The notes beneath the pieces are model-generated. The model made no database searches. It worked only from the letters and a program-made list of their open reading frames with translations, and was not told the origin of the DNA. A DNA stretch of 64,000 bases from Streptomyces massasporeus. GTDB taxonomy: Bacteria > Actinomycetota > Actinomycetes > Streptomycetales > Streptomycetaceae. How positions within the stretch are numbered: the first letter of the stretch is position 1; each line of letters starts with the position of its first letter. Made by a program: the position numbers and the translations under genes. Below, one piece after another: positions 16,008 to 24,503 of the stretch. The DNA lies in NCBI RefSeq assembly GCF_014648995.1, contig NZ_BMSE01000023.1:62001-126000 (forward strand), given 5' to 3'.

Positions 16008-16580
16008 GTGTCGGACCTCGACCTGCTGACCCAGTCCCTGGCGCGGAGCGTCAAGCACTGGCGCGCGGTGCGCGGCTTCACCCTGGACGTGCTCGCCGCC
16101 CGGGCGGGCGTCAGCCGCGGCATGCTCATCCAGATCGAGCAGGCCCGCACCAACCCCAGCCTCGGCACCGTCGTCAAGATCGGCGACGCGCTCGGCGTCA
16201 GTATCACGACCCTGCTCGACTACGAGCAGGGCCCGAACGTGCGCGTCATCCCGGCCGACCAGGCCGTACGGCTCTGGCACACCGACGCCGGCAGCTACAA
16301 CCGGCTCCTCGCGGGCACCGAGGCGCCCGGCCCGCTGGAGATGTGGGACTGGCGGCTCATGCCCGGCGAGAGCAGCCCGTCGGACCCGCACCCCGCCGGC
16401 ACGACCGAACTGCTCCACGTCACGGCGGGCGAACTCACCCTCACCGTCGACGGCGTCGAGCACCGCGTGCCCGCCGGCGCCAGCGTCCACTTCGAGGCCA
16501 ACGTCCCGCACACCTACGGCAACACCGGTGACGCGCCCATGGAGATGGTCATGGCCGTCTCGGTGCCGCCCGTGACCTGA
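16008..16580 (+). CDS. XRE-family regulator with C-terminal cupin domain
   Basis: 190 residues. The helix-turn-helix spans about residues 15-65 (FTLDVLAARAGVSRGMLIQIEQ), followed by a cupin domain (HPAGTTELLHVTAGELTLTVDG and FEANVPHTYGN, the two cupin motifs) that probably senses a small ligand. This architecture is common in regulators of amino-acid or polyamine export, which suits the divergent DMT exporter. GTG 16008 was preferred to the more upstream start because the latter falls inside the palindrome. Confidence 0.9.
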   Translation: MSDLDLLTQSLARSVKHWRAVRGFTLDVLAARAGVSRGMLIQIEQARTNPSLGTVVKIGDALGVSITTLLDYEQGPNVRVIPADQAVRLWHTDAGSYNRLLAGTEAPGPLEMWDWRLMPGESSPSDPHPAGTTELLHVTAGELTLTVDGVEHRVPAGASVHFEANVPHTYGNTGDAPMEMVMAVSVPPVT

Positions 16581-16611
16581 GACGCCCGGACCGCCGCCGG
16601 GCCGCTGTTGT

Positions 16612-16623
16612 TAGCGTGCGGCC
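16612..16623 (+). promoter_or_regulatory. Leaderless -10 element for the YbaK gene
   Basis: TAGCGT, six bases (GCGGCC), then ATG 16624; no Shine-Dalgarno. Confidence 0.5.
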
Positions 16624-17181
16624 ATGCGCGCACCCATCGGACACTTCGACGACGCCCGGCCGGCCCCCGCCTGCCTCGACGAACTCACCGGCCCGGTCGC
16701 CGACGCCGTACGCCACTGGCAGGGCAGCGTCCCCGCCGAGCAGATCGTCTACGTCGACACCGACCCGGAGTGGGCCGACACCGCCACCTTCGTGGAGCAC
16801 TACGGGCAGGATCTGCTGGAACGGTCGGCGAACTGCGTGGTGGTCTCGGGCAAGCGGGGCGGCGAGTCCACGCTCGCCGCATGCGTCGTGCTGTCCACCA
16901 CCCGGGTCGACGTGAACGGGGTCGTGCGCCGCCGGCTCGGTGCCCGTAAGGCCTCCTTCGCCTCAATGGACACGGCGACCGGCGAGACCGGCATGGAGTA
17001 CGGCGGCATCACCCCGCTCGGATTGCCGGACGGCTGGCCCCTCCTGGTGGACGCGGCCGTCGTCGACCTGCCGTACGTGCTCGTCGGCAGCGGGCGGCGC
17101 CGCGGCAAGCTGCTGGTCCCGGGCAAGGCCTTCGCCGAACTGCCGCACGCCGTGGTGCTGGAGGGGCTCGGGGTTTCCTGA
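16624..17181 (+). CDS. YbaK/ProX-type aminoacyl-tRNA deacylase
   Basis: 185 residues with the YbaK/aaRS-associated fold: CVVVSGKRGGESTLAACVVLSTTRVDVN in the middle and a C-terminal ITPLGLPDGWPLLVDAAV, the family block that contributes the active site. Members hydrolyse mis-charged tRNAs such as Ala- or Cys-tRNA(Pro) in trans. The exact specificity cannot be read. It converges on the zinc exporter with 60 bp in between and no strong terminator. Confidence 0.85.
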   Translation: MRAPIGHFDDARPAPACLDELTGPVADAVRHWQGSVPAEQIVYVDTDPEWADTATFVEHYGQDLLERSANCVVVSGKRGGESTLAACVVLSTTRVDVNGVVRRRLGARKASFASMDTATGETGMEYGGITPLGLPDGWPLLVDAAVVDLPYVLVGSGRRRGKLLVPGKAFAELPHAVVLEGLGVS

Positions 17182-17241
17182 CCCGACGCCGCGATGAGCC
17201 GGCCGGCGGTGGGTCCGGTGGCGGCTTCAAGGTCTCCCGGT

Positions 17242-18396
17242 CTACGCCGCGATGTGGTGGGCCAGCGGCAGATGGGGGTCGCTCTCGCCCGGGGCCGGCT
17301 CGGGGTCGGCGTGCACCAGGGCCGCGGTCAGCCGCGGTACCGCGTGCAGGAGCGCGTGCTCGGCGTCCACGGCGATGCGGTGGGCCTCGCGCACCGTCGC
17401 ACCGCCGTCCACCACGACCGCCACCTCGGCGCGCAGCCGGTGGCCGATCCAGCGCAGCCGCAGCTCACCCACCCCGCGCACCCCGGGCACCTCGGTCAGG
17501 GCCCGCTCGGCGCGGTCCACCAAGGCCGGGTCGACGGCGTCCATCACCCGGCGGAACACCTCCCTGGCCGCGTCCCGCAGCACCAGCGCGATCGCCGCGG
17601 TGATCGCCAGTCCGACGACGGGGTCGGCCAGGTGCCATCCCAGGGCCGAGCCTCCGGCGCCCAGCAGCACGGCCAGCGAGGTGAAGCCGTCGGTGCGGGC
17701 GTGCAGCCCGTCGGCGACCAGCGCGGCCGAGCCGATCGAGCGGCCGACACGGATGCGGTAGCGCGCCACCCACTCGTTGCCGGCGAAGCCGACGAGGGCG
17801 GCCACGGCGACCGCCGGGACGTGCTGGACCGGGCGCGGATCCAGCAGCCGGTCCACGGCCGTCCAGCCCGCGAAGACCGCGGACGCGGCGATCGTCAGCA
17901 CGATCACGAGACCGGCCAGGTCCTCGGCCCGGCCGTAGCCGTAGGTGAAGCGGCGCGTGGCCGCGCGCCGGCCCAGCACGAAGGCGATCCCGAGCGGGAC
18001 GGCGGTCAGCGCGTCCGCGGTGTTGTGCACCGTGTCGCCGAGCAGCGCCACCGACCCGGAGAGCACCACCACGACCGCCTGGGCCAGCGCCGTCACGCCG
18101 AGGACGGCGAGCGAGACCCAGAGGGCCCGCATCCCGCGGGCCGAGGACTCCAGGGCGGAGTCGACCTTGTCGGCCGTCTCGTGGGAGTGCGGGGCGAGGA
18201 GGTGGGCCACCCGGTGGCGCAGACCGTGCCGGTGGCCGTGGCCAGGCGGGTTCCCGTGGCCGTGCCCCCGGCCGGGCCGGTGCTCGTGGCCGGGCGAGTG
18301 GCCGTGGTCCTGCCGGTGGCCGTGCCCCGTCGAGTTCCCGTGATCGTGCCCGCGGGTGTGCTCATGAGGGTGGGCGTGCTCGTGCCGGTCGCTCAC
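17242..18396 (-). CDS. Cation diffusion facilitator (zinc-type) with His-rich N-terminus
   Basis: 384 residues. The first 60 are a metal-binding tail of about twenty histidines (HEHAHPHEH, GHGHGNPPGHGH). Six membrane segments follow, with the HxxxD metal sites VHNTADALTA in segment 2 and LHARTDGFTS in segment 5, which fit Zn2+/H+ antiporters. A C-terminal cytoplasmic regulatory domain ends the protein. GTG 18396 has GGAAGGGG 6 nt upstream; a longer reading to 18477 lacks one. It is divergent from an ArsR-type regulator, so zinc (or cobalt/nickel) induction is expected. Confidence 0.9.
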   Translation of the reverse strand: MSDRHEHAHPHEHTRGHDHGNSTGHGHRQDHGHSPGHEHRPGRGHGHGNPPGHGHRHGLRHRVAHLLAPHSHETADKVDSALESSARGMRALWVSLAVLGVTALAQAVVVVLSGSVALLGDTVHNTADALTAVPLGIAFVLGRRAATRRFTYGYGRAEDLAGLVIVLTIAASAVFAGWTAVDRLLDPRPVQHVPAVAVAALVGFAGNEWVARYRIRVGRSIGSAALVADGLHARTDGFTSLAVLLGAGGSALGWHLADPVVGLAITAAIALVLRDAAREVFRRVMDAVDPALVDRAERALTEVPGVRGVGELRLRWIGHRLRAEVAVVVDGGATVREAHRIAVDAEHALLHAVPRLTAALVHADPEPAPGESDPHLPLAHHIAA

Positions 18397-18424
18397 GTGG
18401 ATCCCCTTCCGGTGCGCGCGAGAG

Positions 18425-18459
18425 TGGACGTACCCGGTGCGTGGGGCCATTATGTGCGT
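18425..18459 (+). promoter_or_regulatory. Promoter for the ArsR gene, leaderless
   Basis: -35 TGGACG (18425-18430), 17-bp spacer, -10 CATTAT (18448-18453), then six bases to ATG 18460. One of the best promoters in the window; the transcript would begin at the ATG. Confidence 0.6.
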
Positions 18460-18500
18460 ATGAGCGCACGCATGCACCTGTCATCTGCGCATGATGCGCA
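18455..18500. promoter_or_regulatory. Candidate ArsR/SmtB operators overlapping the regulator start
   Basis: Two inverted repeats: TGCGT (18455-18459) with ACGCA (18468-18472), across the start codon, and TGCGCAT-G-ATGCGCA (18486-18500), a perfect 7-bp palindrome inside codons 9-14. Both lie between or just inside the divergent zinc-exporter and regulator genes. Binding by the ArsR protein is inferred. Confidence 0.5.
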
Positions 18501-18819
18501 TCCGCGCAGTCCCGGCGAGGAGCAGTTCGCGCTCGCCGCCGAACTGCTGGCCCTGCTGGGGGACCGGACCCGGCTCGCCCTTCTGCATGCGCTGGCCGGT
18601 GGAGAGGCCGACGTCACGACGCTGACGGAGGCGTGCGGGGCGGCCCGGCCGGCCGTCAGCCAGCACCTGGCGCGACTGCGCCTCGCGGGTCTGGTGGACA
18701 CGCGCAAGGAGGGCCGCCGGGTGATCTACTCACTGCGCGACGGTCATCTGCGCAGGCTCGTCGACGAGGCGCTGAACGTGGCCGACCACCGGCTCAGCGA
18801 CCGGCCCCCGCACGACTGA
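18460..18819 (+). CDS. ArsR/SmtB-family metal-sensing repressor
   Basis: 119 residues, family length. The winged HTH includes TRLALLHALAGGEADVTTLTEACGAARPAVSQHLARLRLAGLV, the DNA-recognition helix being ARPAVSQHLARL. A C-terminal alpha-5 helix with DEALNVADHRL carries Asp/His residues of the type used for Zn(II) in SmtB/CzrA proteins; the N-terminus also has several histidines. It probably represses the divergent His-rich zinc exporter until metal rises. It ends 12 bp from the convergent pobA stop. Confidence 0.9.
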   Translation: MSARMHLSSAHDAHPRSPGEEQFALAAELLALLGDRTRLALLHALAGGEADVTTLTEACGAARPAVSQHLARLRLAGLVDTRKEGRRVIYSLRDGHLRRLVDEALNVADHRLSDRPPHD

Positions 18820-18830
18820 GCACGGCTCGC

Positions 18831-20054
18831 TCAGTAGCGCGCCGCCGTCCCGAGGTACTGCTCGGCGAAGGCGGCGGCCGCCGTGGGCGAGGTGAACAGA
18901 CGGCGCAGCCGGGCGAGCGCGGTGCCCGCGCGGAACGGGTCGCCCGCCGCCGTGCCGTGGTACACCTCGGACAGCCACTGCGAGAACTCCTGGTAGTCCC
19001 ACACGCGCCGCAGGCACGCCTGCGCGTAGCCGTCGAGGCCGCTGCCGTCGCCGGTGGTGAGCCGCGCGACCAGGGCGTCGCCGAGCAGGAAGGCGTCGTG
19101 CAGGGCGAGGTTCATGCCCTTGGCCGCGATCGGGGCGACCAGATGGGCCGCGTCGCCGGCGAGGAAGAGCCGGCCGTGCGCCATCGGTTCGACCACGTAG
19201 TCGTGCATGTCCAGCACGCGCTTCTCGATCAGCCGGCCCTCGGTCAGTGGCGGCACACCGGCCGCCCCGAGCCGTTCCCGCAGCTCCGACCAGACGCGCT
19301 CGTGCGGCCAGTTCTCCACGTCGTCGCCCGGCGGGCACTGGAGGTAGTAGCGGGTCACCTCCGGGCCGCGGGGCATCTGGCCGGCGAAGCCGCTCTCGTG
19401 GCAGCCGAACAGCACACAGTCGGTGGACGGGGGCGCCTCGGCGAGCAGGGCCAGCCAGCCGATGCCGTAGTCGTGCCGCGCGATCCGGACCCGCTCGGGC
19501 GGGAGCGAGGCCCGGCTCACGCCGCGCGCCCCGTCGCAGCCCGCGACGAAGTCGCAGTGCACGACCTGGCGTTCGCCCGTCTCGGGGCAGGTGTACGACA
19601 CCGACGGCCGGTCGCTGTCGACGTCGTGGAGCCGGACGTCCCGGACGCCGAAGCGGATCGCGCCGCCCCGGGCGTCGGCGTACTCGCGCACCAGGTCCGT
19701 CACCAGCAACGGCTGCGGGTAGACGAAGTGGTGACTGCCCGTCAGTTCGCCGTACGGGAACCGGTACCGCTCCCCGTCGAAGCGGAACTCGCACGCGGTG
19801 TGCAGCTCCGCGCGGTCCAGCAGGTTCCGGGCGAGGCCCCGCTTCTCCAGGCCCCGCACGGCCCATTCCTCGATGACCCCGGCCCGGGGCCGCTGTTCGA
19901 TGAACTCCCGGGTCTCGGTCTCCAGCACCAGGCAGTCCACGGACGCGGCCCGCAGGATGGTGCCGACGGTCAGGCCCGCGGGACCGGCGCCCACGACGAC
20001 GACCGGAAAGCGTTGCGGGGCGCCGGAGTCGGCGGGCGGAAGGGGGTGGGTCAT
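18831..20054 (-). CDS. pobA: 4-hydroxybenzoate 3-monooxygenase
   Basis: FAD- and NADPH-dependent enzyme converting 4-hydroxybenzoate to protocatechuate. 407 residues (usual about 394). GAGPAG (22-27) binds FAD; RPRAGVIEEWAVRGL and HHFVYPQPLLVTDL are PobA-specific blocks; GRLFLAGDAAHLVAPIAAKGMN is the second FAD motif. The N-terminal dozen residues are extra. ATG 20054 has CATAAT 6 nt upstream and no Shine-Dalgarno. No protocatechuate genes are adjacent; the next gene upstream is a permease remnant, so the gene may have lost its partner transporter. Confidence 0.85.
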   Translation of the reverse strand: MTHPLPPADSGAPQRFPVVVVGAGPAGLTVGTILRAASVDCLVLETETREFIEQRPRAGVIEEWAVRGLEKRGLARNLLDRAELHTACEFRFDGERYRFPYGELTGSHHFVYPQPLLVTDLVREYADARGGAIRFGVRDVRLHDVDSDRPSVSYTCPETGERQVVHCDFVAGCDGARGVSRASLPPERVRIARHDYGIGWLALLAEAPPSTDCVLFGCHESGFAGQMPRGPEVTRYYLQCPPGDDVENWPHERVWSELRERLGAAGVPPLTEGRLIEKRVLDMHDYVVEPMAHGRLFLAGDAAHLVAPIAAKGMNLALHDAFLLGDALVARLTTGDGSGLDGYAQACLRRVWDYQEFSQWLSEVYHGTAAGDPFRAGTALARLRRLFTSPTAAAAFAEQYLGTAARY

Positions 20055-20066
20055 GCGCACATTATG
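20055..20066 (-). promoter_or_regulatory. Leaderless -10 element for pobA
   Basis: Reading leftward CATAAT, six bases (GTGCGC), then ATG 20054. Confidence 0.45.
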
Positions 20067-20076
20067 GAGGCCGTTG

Positions 20077-20700
20077 TCAGTGGACGGGCACCTCCGCGAC
20101 GGCCACCTCCTCGATGCTCCGCTCGATCTCCCCGGACACGGAGGCCGAGGCCCGGGCCCAGTAGTAGATCGCCAGCGAGAACACCGCGATGACCAGCATG
20201 TCCCACCACAGGGCGAGATGCCCCTGGCCACCGAAGCCGCCTTGCCAGGAGATGACGCCCATGCCCAGCAGATAGACCGGCAGCCACTGGGCGGCCTTCC
20301 AGCCGAGCCGGGGCGCGTCGGGCAGGCCCTTGCGCGTGGCGTACCAGGCGTAGCCGCCGAGCAGGACGTAACCGAGGACGATGGCCACGCCCAGCCGCCA
20401 CAGGGTGTCCCAGGTGGACCAGTAGATGATGAGGTCAGCCACCACGAACGACAGCGGCGAGAGAACCTTCCCGCCGGGCAGGCGGTAGGGGCGCTCCCAG
20501 TGCGGCAGCCGGTCCGCGAAGACGCCGTAGGCCAGCGGGGCACCCGCGTACATCAGCACGCTCGCCGAGGTGATGAAGCTGACCAGTTGCTGCCAACTCG
20601 GGAACGGCAGGAAGCAGACCACGCCGGTCACGAAGGACACGATCAGCCCGAACCACGGAACGCCGCGCGCGTCGGTGCGGACGAAGGAGGCCTCGGGTGA
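20077..20700 (-). pseudogene. 5'-truncated amino-acid permease (APC family)
   Basis: About 205 residues corresponding to the C-terminal half of an APC-superfamily permease: RTDARGVPWFGLIVSFVTG is the loop and segment usually found near residue 330, followed by five more membrane segments and the family motif ERPYRLPGG. The frame stays open upstream to about 20790, but the sequence there (PEAFARKHPRPVKAAQ) is not permease-like and no start codon fits. The first half, with segments 1-6 that bind substrate, is absent. The breakpoint lies between about 20690 and 20770, just after the CoA-binding gene. Confidence 0.75.
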
Positions 20701-20773
20701 GGAATCGGTCGTCCGACCGAGGAAGTCGAGTTGTGCAGCCTTGACCGGGCGCGGGTGTTTCCTGGCGAACGCT

Positions 20774-21202
20774 TCAGGGTTTCTGTACGCCGTGATGAGA
20801 CAGCCGTGGGATCTCGATCGCCGGGCAGCGGTCCATCACCATCTCCAGGCCCGCCGCGCGGGTCCGGTCGTACGCCGCCTCGTCGACGACGTCGAGCTGG
20901 AACCAGACGCCCTTCGCGCCCGTGGCGACCGCCTCGTCCGCGACGGCCCCGGCGAGATCGCTGTTCACGAACACGTCGACGACGTCCACGTCGAAGGGGA
21001 TGTCCGCCAGGCTCGCGTACCCCTGCTCCCCGTGCACCGTCTCCGCCTTCGGGTGCACCGGCACGACGCGCTTGCCGAAGCGCTGGAGCACGGCGGCGAC
21101 GCCGTACGCCGCGCGCCGCTGGTTCGACGACAGGCCCACCACGGCCCAGGTGTCGCCGAGCTCGGTGAGGATCCTGCGGACCGTTGCCTCGTCGCCGTAC
21201 AC
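20774..21202 (-). CDS. CoA-binding domain protein (YccU type)
   Basis: 142 residues, a stand-alone Rossmann-like CoA_binding domain: WAVVGLSSNQRRAAYGVAAVLQ is the nucleotide loop, FGKRVVPVHPKAETVHGE the next strand and ETVHGEQGYASLADIP the conserved block, as in YccU. Such proteins resemble the N-terminal domain of succinyl-CoA synthetase alpha and bind CoA; their role is poorly known. GTG 21202 has GGAGG about 6 nt upstream. It is divergent from the cobalamin riboswitch. Confidence 0.85.
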   Translation of the reverse strand: MYGDEATVRRILTELGDTWAVVGLSSNQRRAAYGVAAVLQRFGKRVVPVHPKAETVHGEQGYASLADIPFDVDVVDVFVNSDLAGAVADEAVATGAKGVWFQLDVVDEAAYDRTRAAGLEMVMDRCPAIEIPRLSHHGVQKP

Positions 21203-21294
21203 CGGCGGCCTCCTCGGAAGTCGGGGACGAACTGTTCCTCCTGCAACGGCGCCGGGTGCGCGGTGATTCCCCGGGCGGCCTCCGTGATAGCTTG

Positions 21295-21462
21295 CCGAGG
21301 CCAGTCGAACCCATGTACGTGGGTCAGGGAATCCGGTGCGAATCCGGAACTGACGCGCAGCGGTGAGGGGGACGGGCGGGGCCTCGGCCACTGGACTCCC
21401 TCGCGGACGTCCGGGAAGGCGCCCCGATCCGGGTGAACCCGAGTCCGAAGACCTGCTGGCGG
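21295..21462 (+). promoter_or_regulatory. Cobalamin (B12) riboswitch
   Basis: All class hallmarks are present in order: AGGGAATCCGGTGCGAATCC (about 21326-21345), GGAACTGACGCGCAGCGGTGA, the B12 box GCCACTGG (21387-21394), and GAGTCCGAAGACCTGC (21441-21456). P1 can form from GCCAG (21300-21304) with CTGGC (21456-21460). AdoCbl binding should lower expression of the btu genes that follow. Confidence 0.95.
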
Positions 21463-21487
21463 CCCCCGCGGCCGCGTGCGGCGGGGG
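21463..21487 (+). promoter_or_regulatory. Expression-platform hairpin after the riboswitch
   Basis: CCCCCGC (21463-21469) pairs with GCGGGGG (21481-21487). It adjoins the last aptamer strand, so it could switch with P1 to control readthrough or access to the GAGGA site before btuF. There is no U-run. Confidence 0.4.
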
Positions 21488-21543
21488 AGCACCGTACGAC
21501 CGGGCTCCGCGAATGGGCCCTCGACGCCTGAGGACTGGTTCCC

Positions 21544-22560
21544 GTGCCCCTCGCCCCACCCGCCCGCGCCGCCGCCCTGCTCGCGGCCGGCTCCCTGCTC
21601 CTGACCGGCTGCGGCGGCGCAGCGTCCCCCGACGCCAAGGCCGCCGTCACCCTCACCAACTGCGGGCACGAGGTCCGCGTCGCCGCCCCGCCGCAGCACG
21701 CGGTGTCCCTCAACCAGGGCACCACCGAGATCCTGCTCTCCCTGGGCCTGGCCGACCGCCTCGCGGGCACGGCCACCTGGACCGACCCCGTGATGAAGGG
21801 GCTGGAGAAGGCCGACGCGAAGGTGCCGCGCCTCGCCGACAACAACCCCTCCTTCGAACGCGTCCTGGACACCGAACCCGACTTCGTCGCCGCGTCCTTC
21901 GTCTCCACCCTCGGCAAGGGCGGCGTCGCCACCCGCGAGCAGTTCGAGAAGCTCGGCGTCCCCACCTACGTCTCCCCGTCCGACTGCGTCGGCAAGGACA
22001 ACTCGGGCGGCGGCGACGGTGCCCGCGACAAGGCCCTGGGTGTCGACACCGTCTACGGCGAAGTCCGGGACCTCGCGACCGTGTTCGGGGTGAAGAAGCG
22101 CGGCGACGCCCTCGTGGCCTCACTCCGGCAGCGCATGCAGAAGGCCACGGCCGGCATCGACGCCTCCGACGTCACCCTCCTCTACTGGTTCGCGAACTCC
22201 GAGTCGCCCTACCTGGCGGGCTGTTGCGGGGCGCCCGGCATCATCACCCGGGCCCTCGGCGCGAAGAACGTCTTCGACGACACGCACCAGGAGTGGCCGC
22301 AGGTCAACTGGGAGACGGTCGCCGACCGTGACCCCGACGTCCTCGTCATCGGCGACCTGACCCGCAAGTCCCAGACCGCCGAGTCCGCCGCGAGGAAGAT
22401 CGCCTTCCTGGAGTCCAACCCCGTCACCAGGAACATGGACGCCGTCCGGCACAAGCGGTACGTGCTGCTCAGCGGGCAGGCCATGAACCCGACCATCCGC
22501 ACCGTCGAGGGTGTGGAGCAGGTGGCCGCCGGGCTGCGCCGGTTCGGGCTGGTGAAGTGA
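21544..22560 (+). CDS. btuF: Cobalamin ABC transporter substrate-binding lipoprotein
   Basis: 338 residues. A lipoprotein signal ends in LLLTGC with Cys23 as the lipidated residue. The rest is the class III binding-protein fold shared by BtuF and FecB: HAVSLNQGTTEILLSLGLADRLAGT at the start of lobe 1, and DPDVLVIGDL in lobe 2. It captures corrinoid outside the membrane for BtuCD. B12 as substrate rather than a siderophore is inferred from the riboswitch upstream. GTG 21544 has GAGGA 10 nt upstream. First gene of an overlapping three-gene operon. Confidence 0.9.
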   Translation: MPLAPPARAAALLAAGSLLLTGCGGAASPDAKAAVTLTNCGHEVRVAAPPQHAVSLNQGTTEILLSLGLADRLAGTATWTDPVMKGLEKADAKVPRLADNNPSFERVLDTEPDFVAASFVSTLGKGGVATREQFEKLGVPTYVSPSDCVGKDNSGGGDGARDKALGVDTVYGEVRDLATVFGVKKRGDALVASLRQRMQKATAGIDASDVTLLYWFANSESPYLAGCCGAPGIITRALGAKNVFDDTHQEWPQVNWETVADRDPDVLVIGDLTRKSQTAESAARKIAFLESNPVTRNMDAVRHKRYVLLSGQAMNPTIRTVEGVEQVAAGLRRFGLVK

Positions 22561-23609
22561 CCGCCCAGGGGCTGCCGGTTGCCGGGACCAGGCCCCGGCG
22601 CCGGGCAGGACTCGTGCTGGGCGCGGCCGGGACCGTCGCGCTCGTCGCCTCCCTCGCCGTGGCCATCACCATCGGTCCCGCCGACATCCGCGTCGGCGAC
22701 GTGTGGTCCGTCGTGGCCGCCCATCTCGGCCTCGGCCGTTCGGAGCTGACGCCGATCCGGGACGGGATCGTCTGGCAGCTGCGGCTGCCGCGCACCCTGC
22801 TCGCGGCCGTGTGCGGGGCGGGACTCGCCGTGTGCGGTGCGGTGATGCAGTCGCTGCTGCGCAACCCGCTGGCCGACCCCTTCGTGCTCGGGGTGTCCTC
22901 GGGCGCCTCCACCGGAGCGGTCCTCGTGGTCGTGCTGGGCGTGGGTGGCGGCGCCCTGCCGGTGTCCGCGGGCGCGTTCCTCGGCGCCCTGCTGTCGTTC
23001 GCGCTGGTGCTGCTGCTCAGCCACACCCTCGGCGGCACCACCGACCGGGTCGTCCTCGCGGGCGTCGCCGCCATGCAGCTCTTCTCCGCCCTCACCTCCT
23101 TCGTCGTGATGACCTCCGCCGACGCCGAGACGACCCGAGGCGTGCTGTTCTGGCTCCTCGGCTCGCTCGGCGGCGCCGGCTGGACCGACGTGTGGCTGTG
23201 CCTGGCCGTGCTGGTCGTGGCCCTGGTGGTCTGCCTGTCCTACGCCCGTACCCTCGACGCCTTCGCCTTCGGGCAGGACGCGGCGGCCGCGCTCGGGGTG
23301 TCCCTCGCCCGGACCCGCCTGGTGCTGCTGTGCGTCACGGCCCTGCTCACGGCCGCGCTGGTCAGCTCGGCCGGGGCGATCGGCTTCGTCGGACTGGTCC
23401 TGCCGCACGCCGCCCGGGCCCTGACGGGCCCCGGGCACGCGCGGCTGCTGCCGGTCACCGCCCTCGCGGGTGCGGTGTTCCTCGTGTGGGTGGACACCCT
23501 GGCCCGGACCGTCCTCGATCCGCAGGAGGTCCCGGTGGGGGTCGTGACGTCGCTGATCGGGGTGCCCGCGTTCGTGGCGGTGCTGTACCGGACGAGGAGG
23601 GCGCGATGA
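22557..23609 (+). CDS. btuC: Cobalamin ABC transporter permease (FecCD family)
   Basis: 350 residues with about ten membrane segments. RLPRTLLAAVCGAGLAVCGAVMQSLLRNPLADPFVLGVSSGA is the FecCD signature (given here only to residue-level; GAVMQSLLRNPLADP is the key part) and AIGFVGLVLPHAAR the coupling-helix motif. Its GTG overlaps the btuF stop by 4 bp (GTGA), so translation is coupled. Works as a dimer with the ATPase that follows. Confidence 0.93.
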   Translation: MTAQGLPVAGTRPRRRAGLVLGAAGTVALVASLAVAITIGPADIRVGDVWSVVAAHLGLGRSELTPIRDGIVWQLRLPRTLLAAVCGAGLAVCGAVMQSLLRNPLADPFVLGVSSGASTGAVLVVVLGVGGGALPVSAGAFLGALLSFALVLLLSHTLGGTTDRVVLAGVAAMQLFSALTSFVVMTSADAETTRGVLFWLLGSLGGAGWTDVWLCLAVLVVALVVCLSYARTLDAFAFGQDAAAALGVSLARTRLVLLCVTALLTAALVSSAGAIGFVGLVLPHAARALTGPGHARLLPVTALAGAVFLVWVDTLARTVLDPQEVPVGVVTSLIGVPAFVAVLYRTRRAR

Positions 23610-24478
23610 GCGGGGCGGAGACATCGGCGGAGGCGGAGGGCGCGGTGAGCGGCGCGGGGGCATCGGTGGCGGAGGGCGCGGTGAGCGGGGCGGAGGCACG
23701 GGTGGGGGCGGGGCTGCGGGCCGAGCGGGTCAGCCGCCGCGCCGACGGGCGCCTCATCCTGGACGGCGTCGCCCTCGCGCCGGAGACCGGCTCCACGGTC
23801 GGCGTCCTCGGACCCAACGGCTCCGGCAAGTCCACGCTGCTGCGGTTGCTGGCCGGGCTGCTCACGCCGACCTCCGGAATGGTCACCCTCGACGGCACAC
23901 CGCTGGGCGACCTGCCCCGCCGAACGGTCGCCCGCCGCCTCGCCGTGGTCGAGCAACAGTCCGACACCCAGGTCGCGTTGACGGTCGAGGACGTCGTACG
24001 GCTGGGCCGCGTCCCGCACCGCCGCGCCTGGACACCCGCCTCCGCGGACGACGAACGGGCGGTGCGTGCCGCCCTGGAGCGCACCGGCCTCGACGGCCGG
24101 GCCCGGCAGCTCTGGCACACCCTCTCGGGCGGTGAACGCCAGCGGGTGCAGATCGCCCGCGCGCTCGCCCAGGAGCCCCGCGAACTCCTCCTCGACGAGC
24201 CCACCAACCACCTCGACATCCACCACCAGCTCGACCTCCTCACCCTGATCACGGGTCTGCCGGTCACCACCGTCGTCGCCCTGCACGACCTCAACCTCGC
24301 GGCGATGTACTGCGATCGGGTCGTCGTGCTGTCCGCGGGGCGGGTCGTGGCCGTGGGCACTCCGGGCGACGTCCTCACGGCGGAGCTCGTCGCCGACGTG
24401 TACGGGGTGCGGGCCGCCGTCAGCCGCGAAGGGCCCAAGGGGCGGCCCCATGTGCGGTTCCTGGGCACGCTGGCCTGA
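23606..24478 (+). CDS. btuD: Cobalamin ABC transporter ATP-binding protein
   Basis: 290 residues. Walker A GPNGSGKST, Q-loop VVEQQSDTQVAL, signature LSGGERQRVQIARAL, Walker B ELLLDEPTNHLD and the switch His in ALHDLN are all present. ATG 23606 overlaps the btuC stop (ATGA). The first 35 residues are unusual: a degenerate repeat EGAVSGAGA/EGAVSGAEA encoded by repeated GGCGGAGG-type DNA, so the original start may have been an internal GTG (for example at codon 14 or 26) before repeat growth. Confidence 0.93.
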   Translation: MSGAETSAEAEGAVSGAGASVAEGAVSGAEARVGAGLRAERVSRRADGRLILDGVALAPETGSTVGVLGPNGSGKSTLLRLLAGLLTPTSGMVTLDGTPLGDLPRRTVARRLAVVEQQSDTQVALTVEDVVRLGRVPHRRAWTPASADDERAVRAALERTGLDGRARQLWHTLSGGERQRVQIARALAQEPRELLLDEPTNHLDIHHQLDLLTLITGLPVTTVVALHDLNLAAMYCDRVVVLSAGRVVAVGTPGDVLTAELVADVYGVRAAVSREGPKGRPHVRFLGTLA

Positions 24479-24503
24479 CAGGAGCGGCCGGGCACGCCAT
24501 GGG

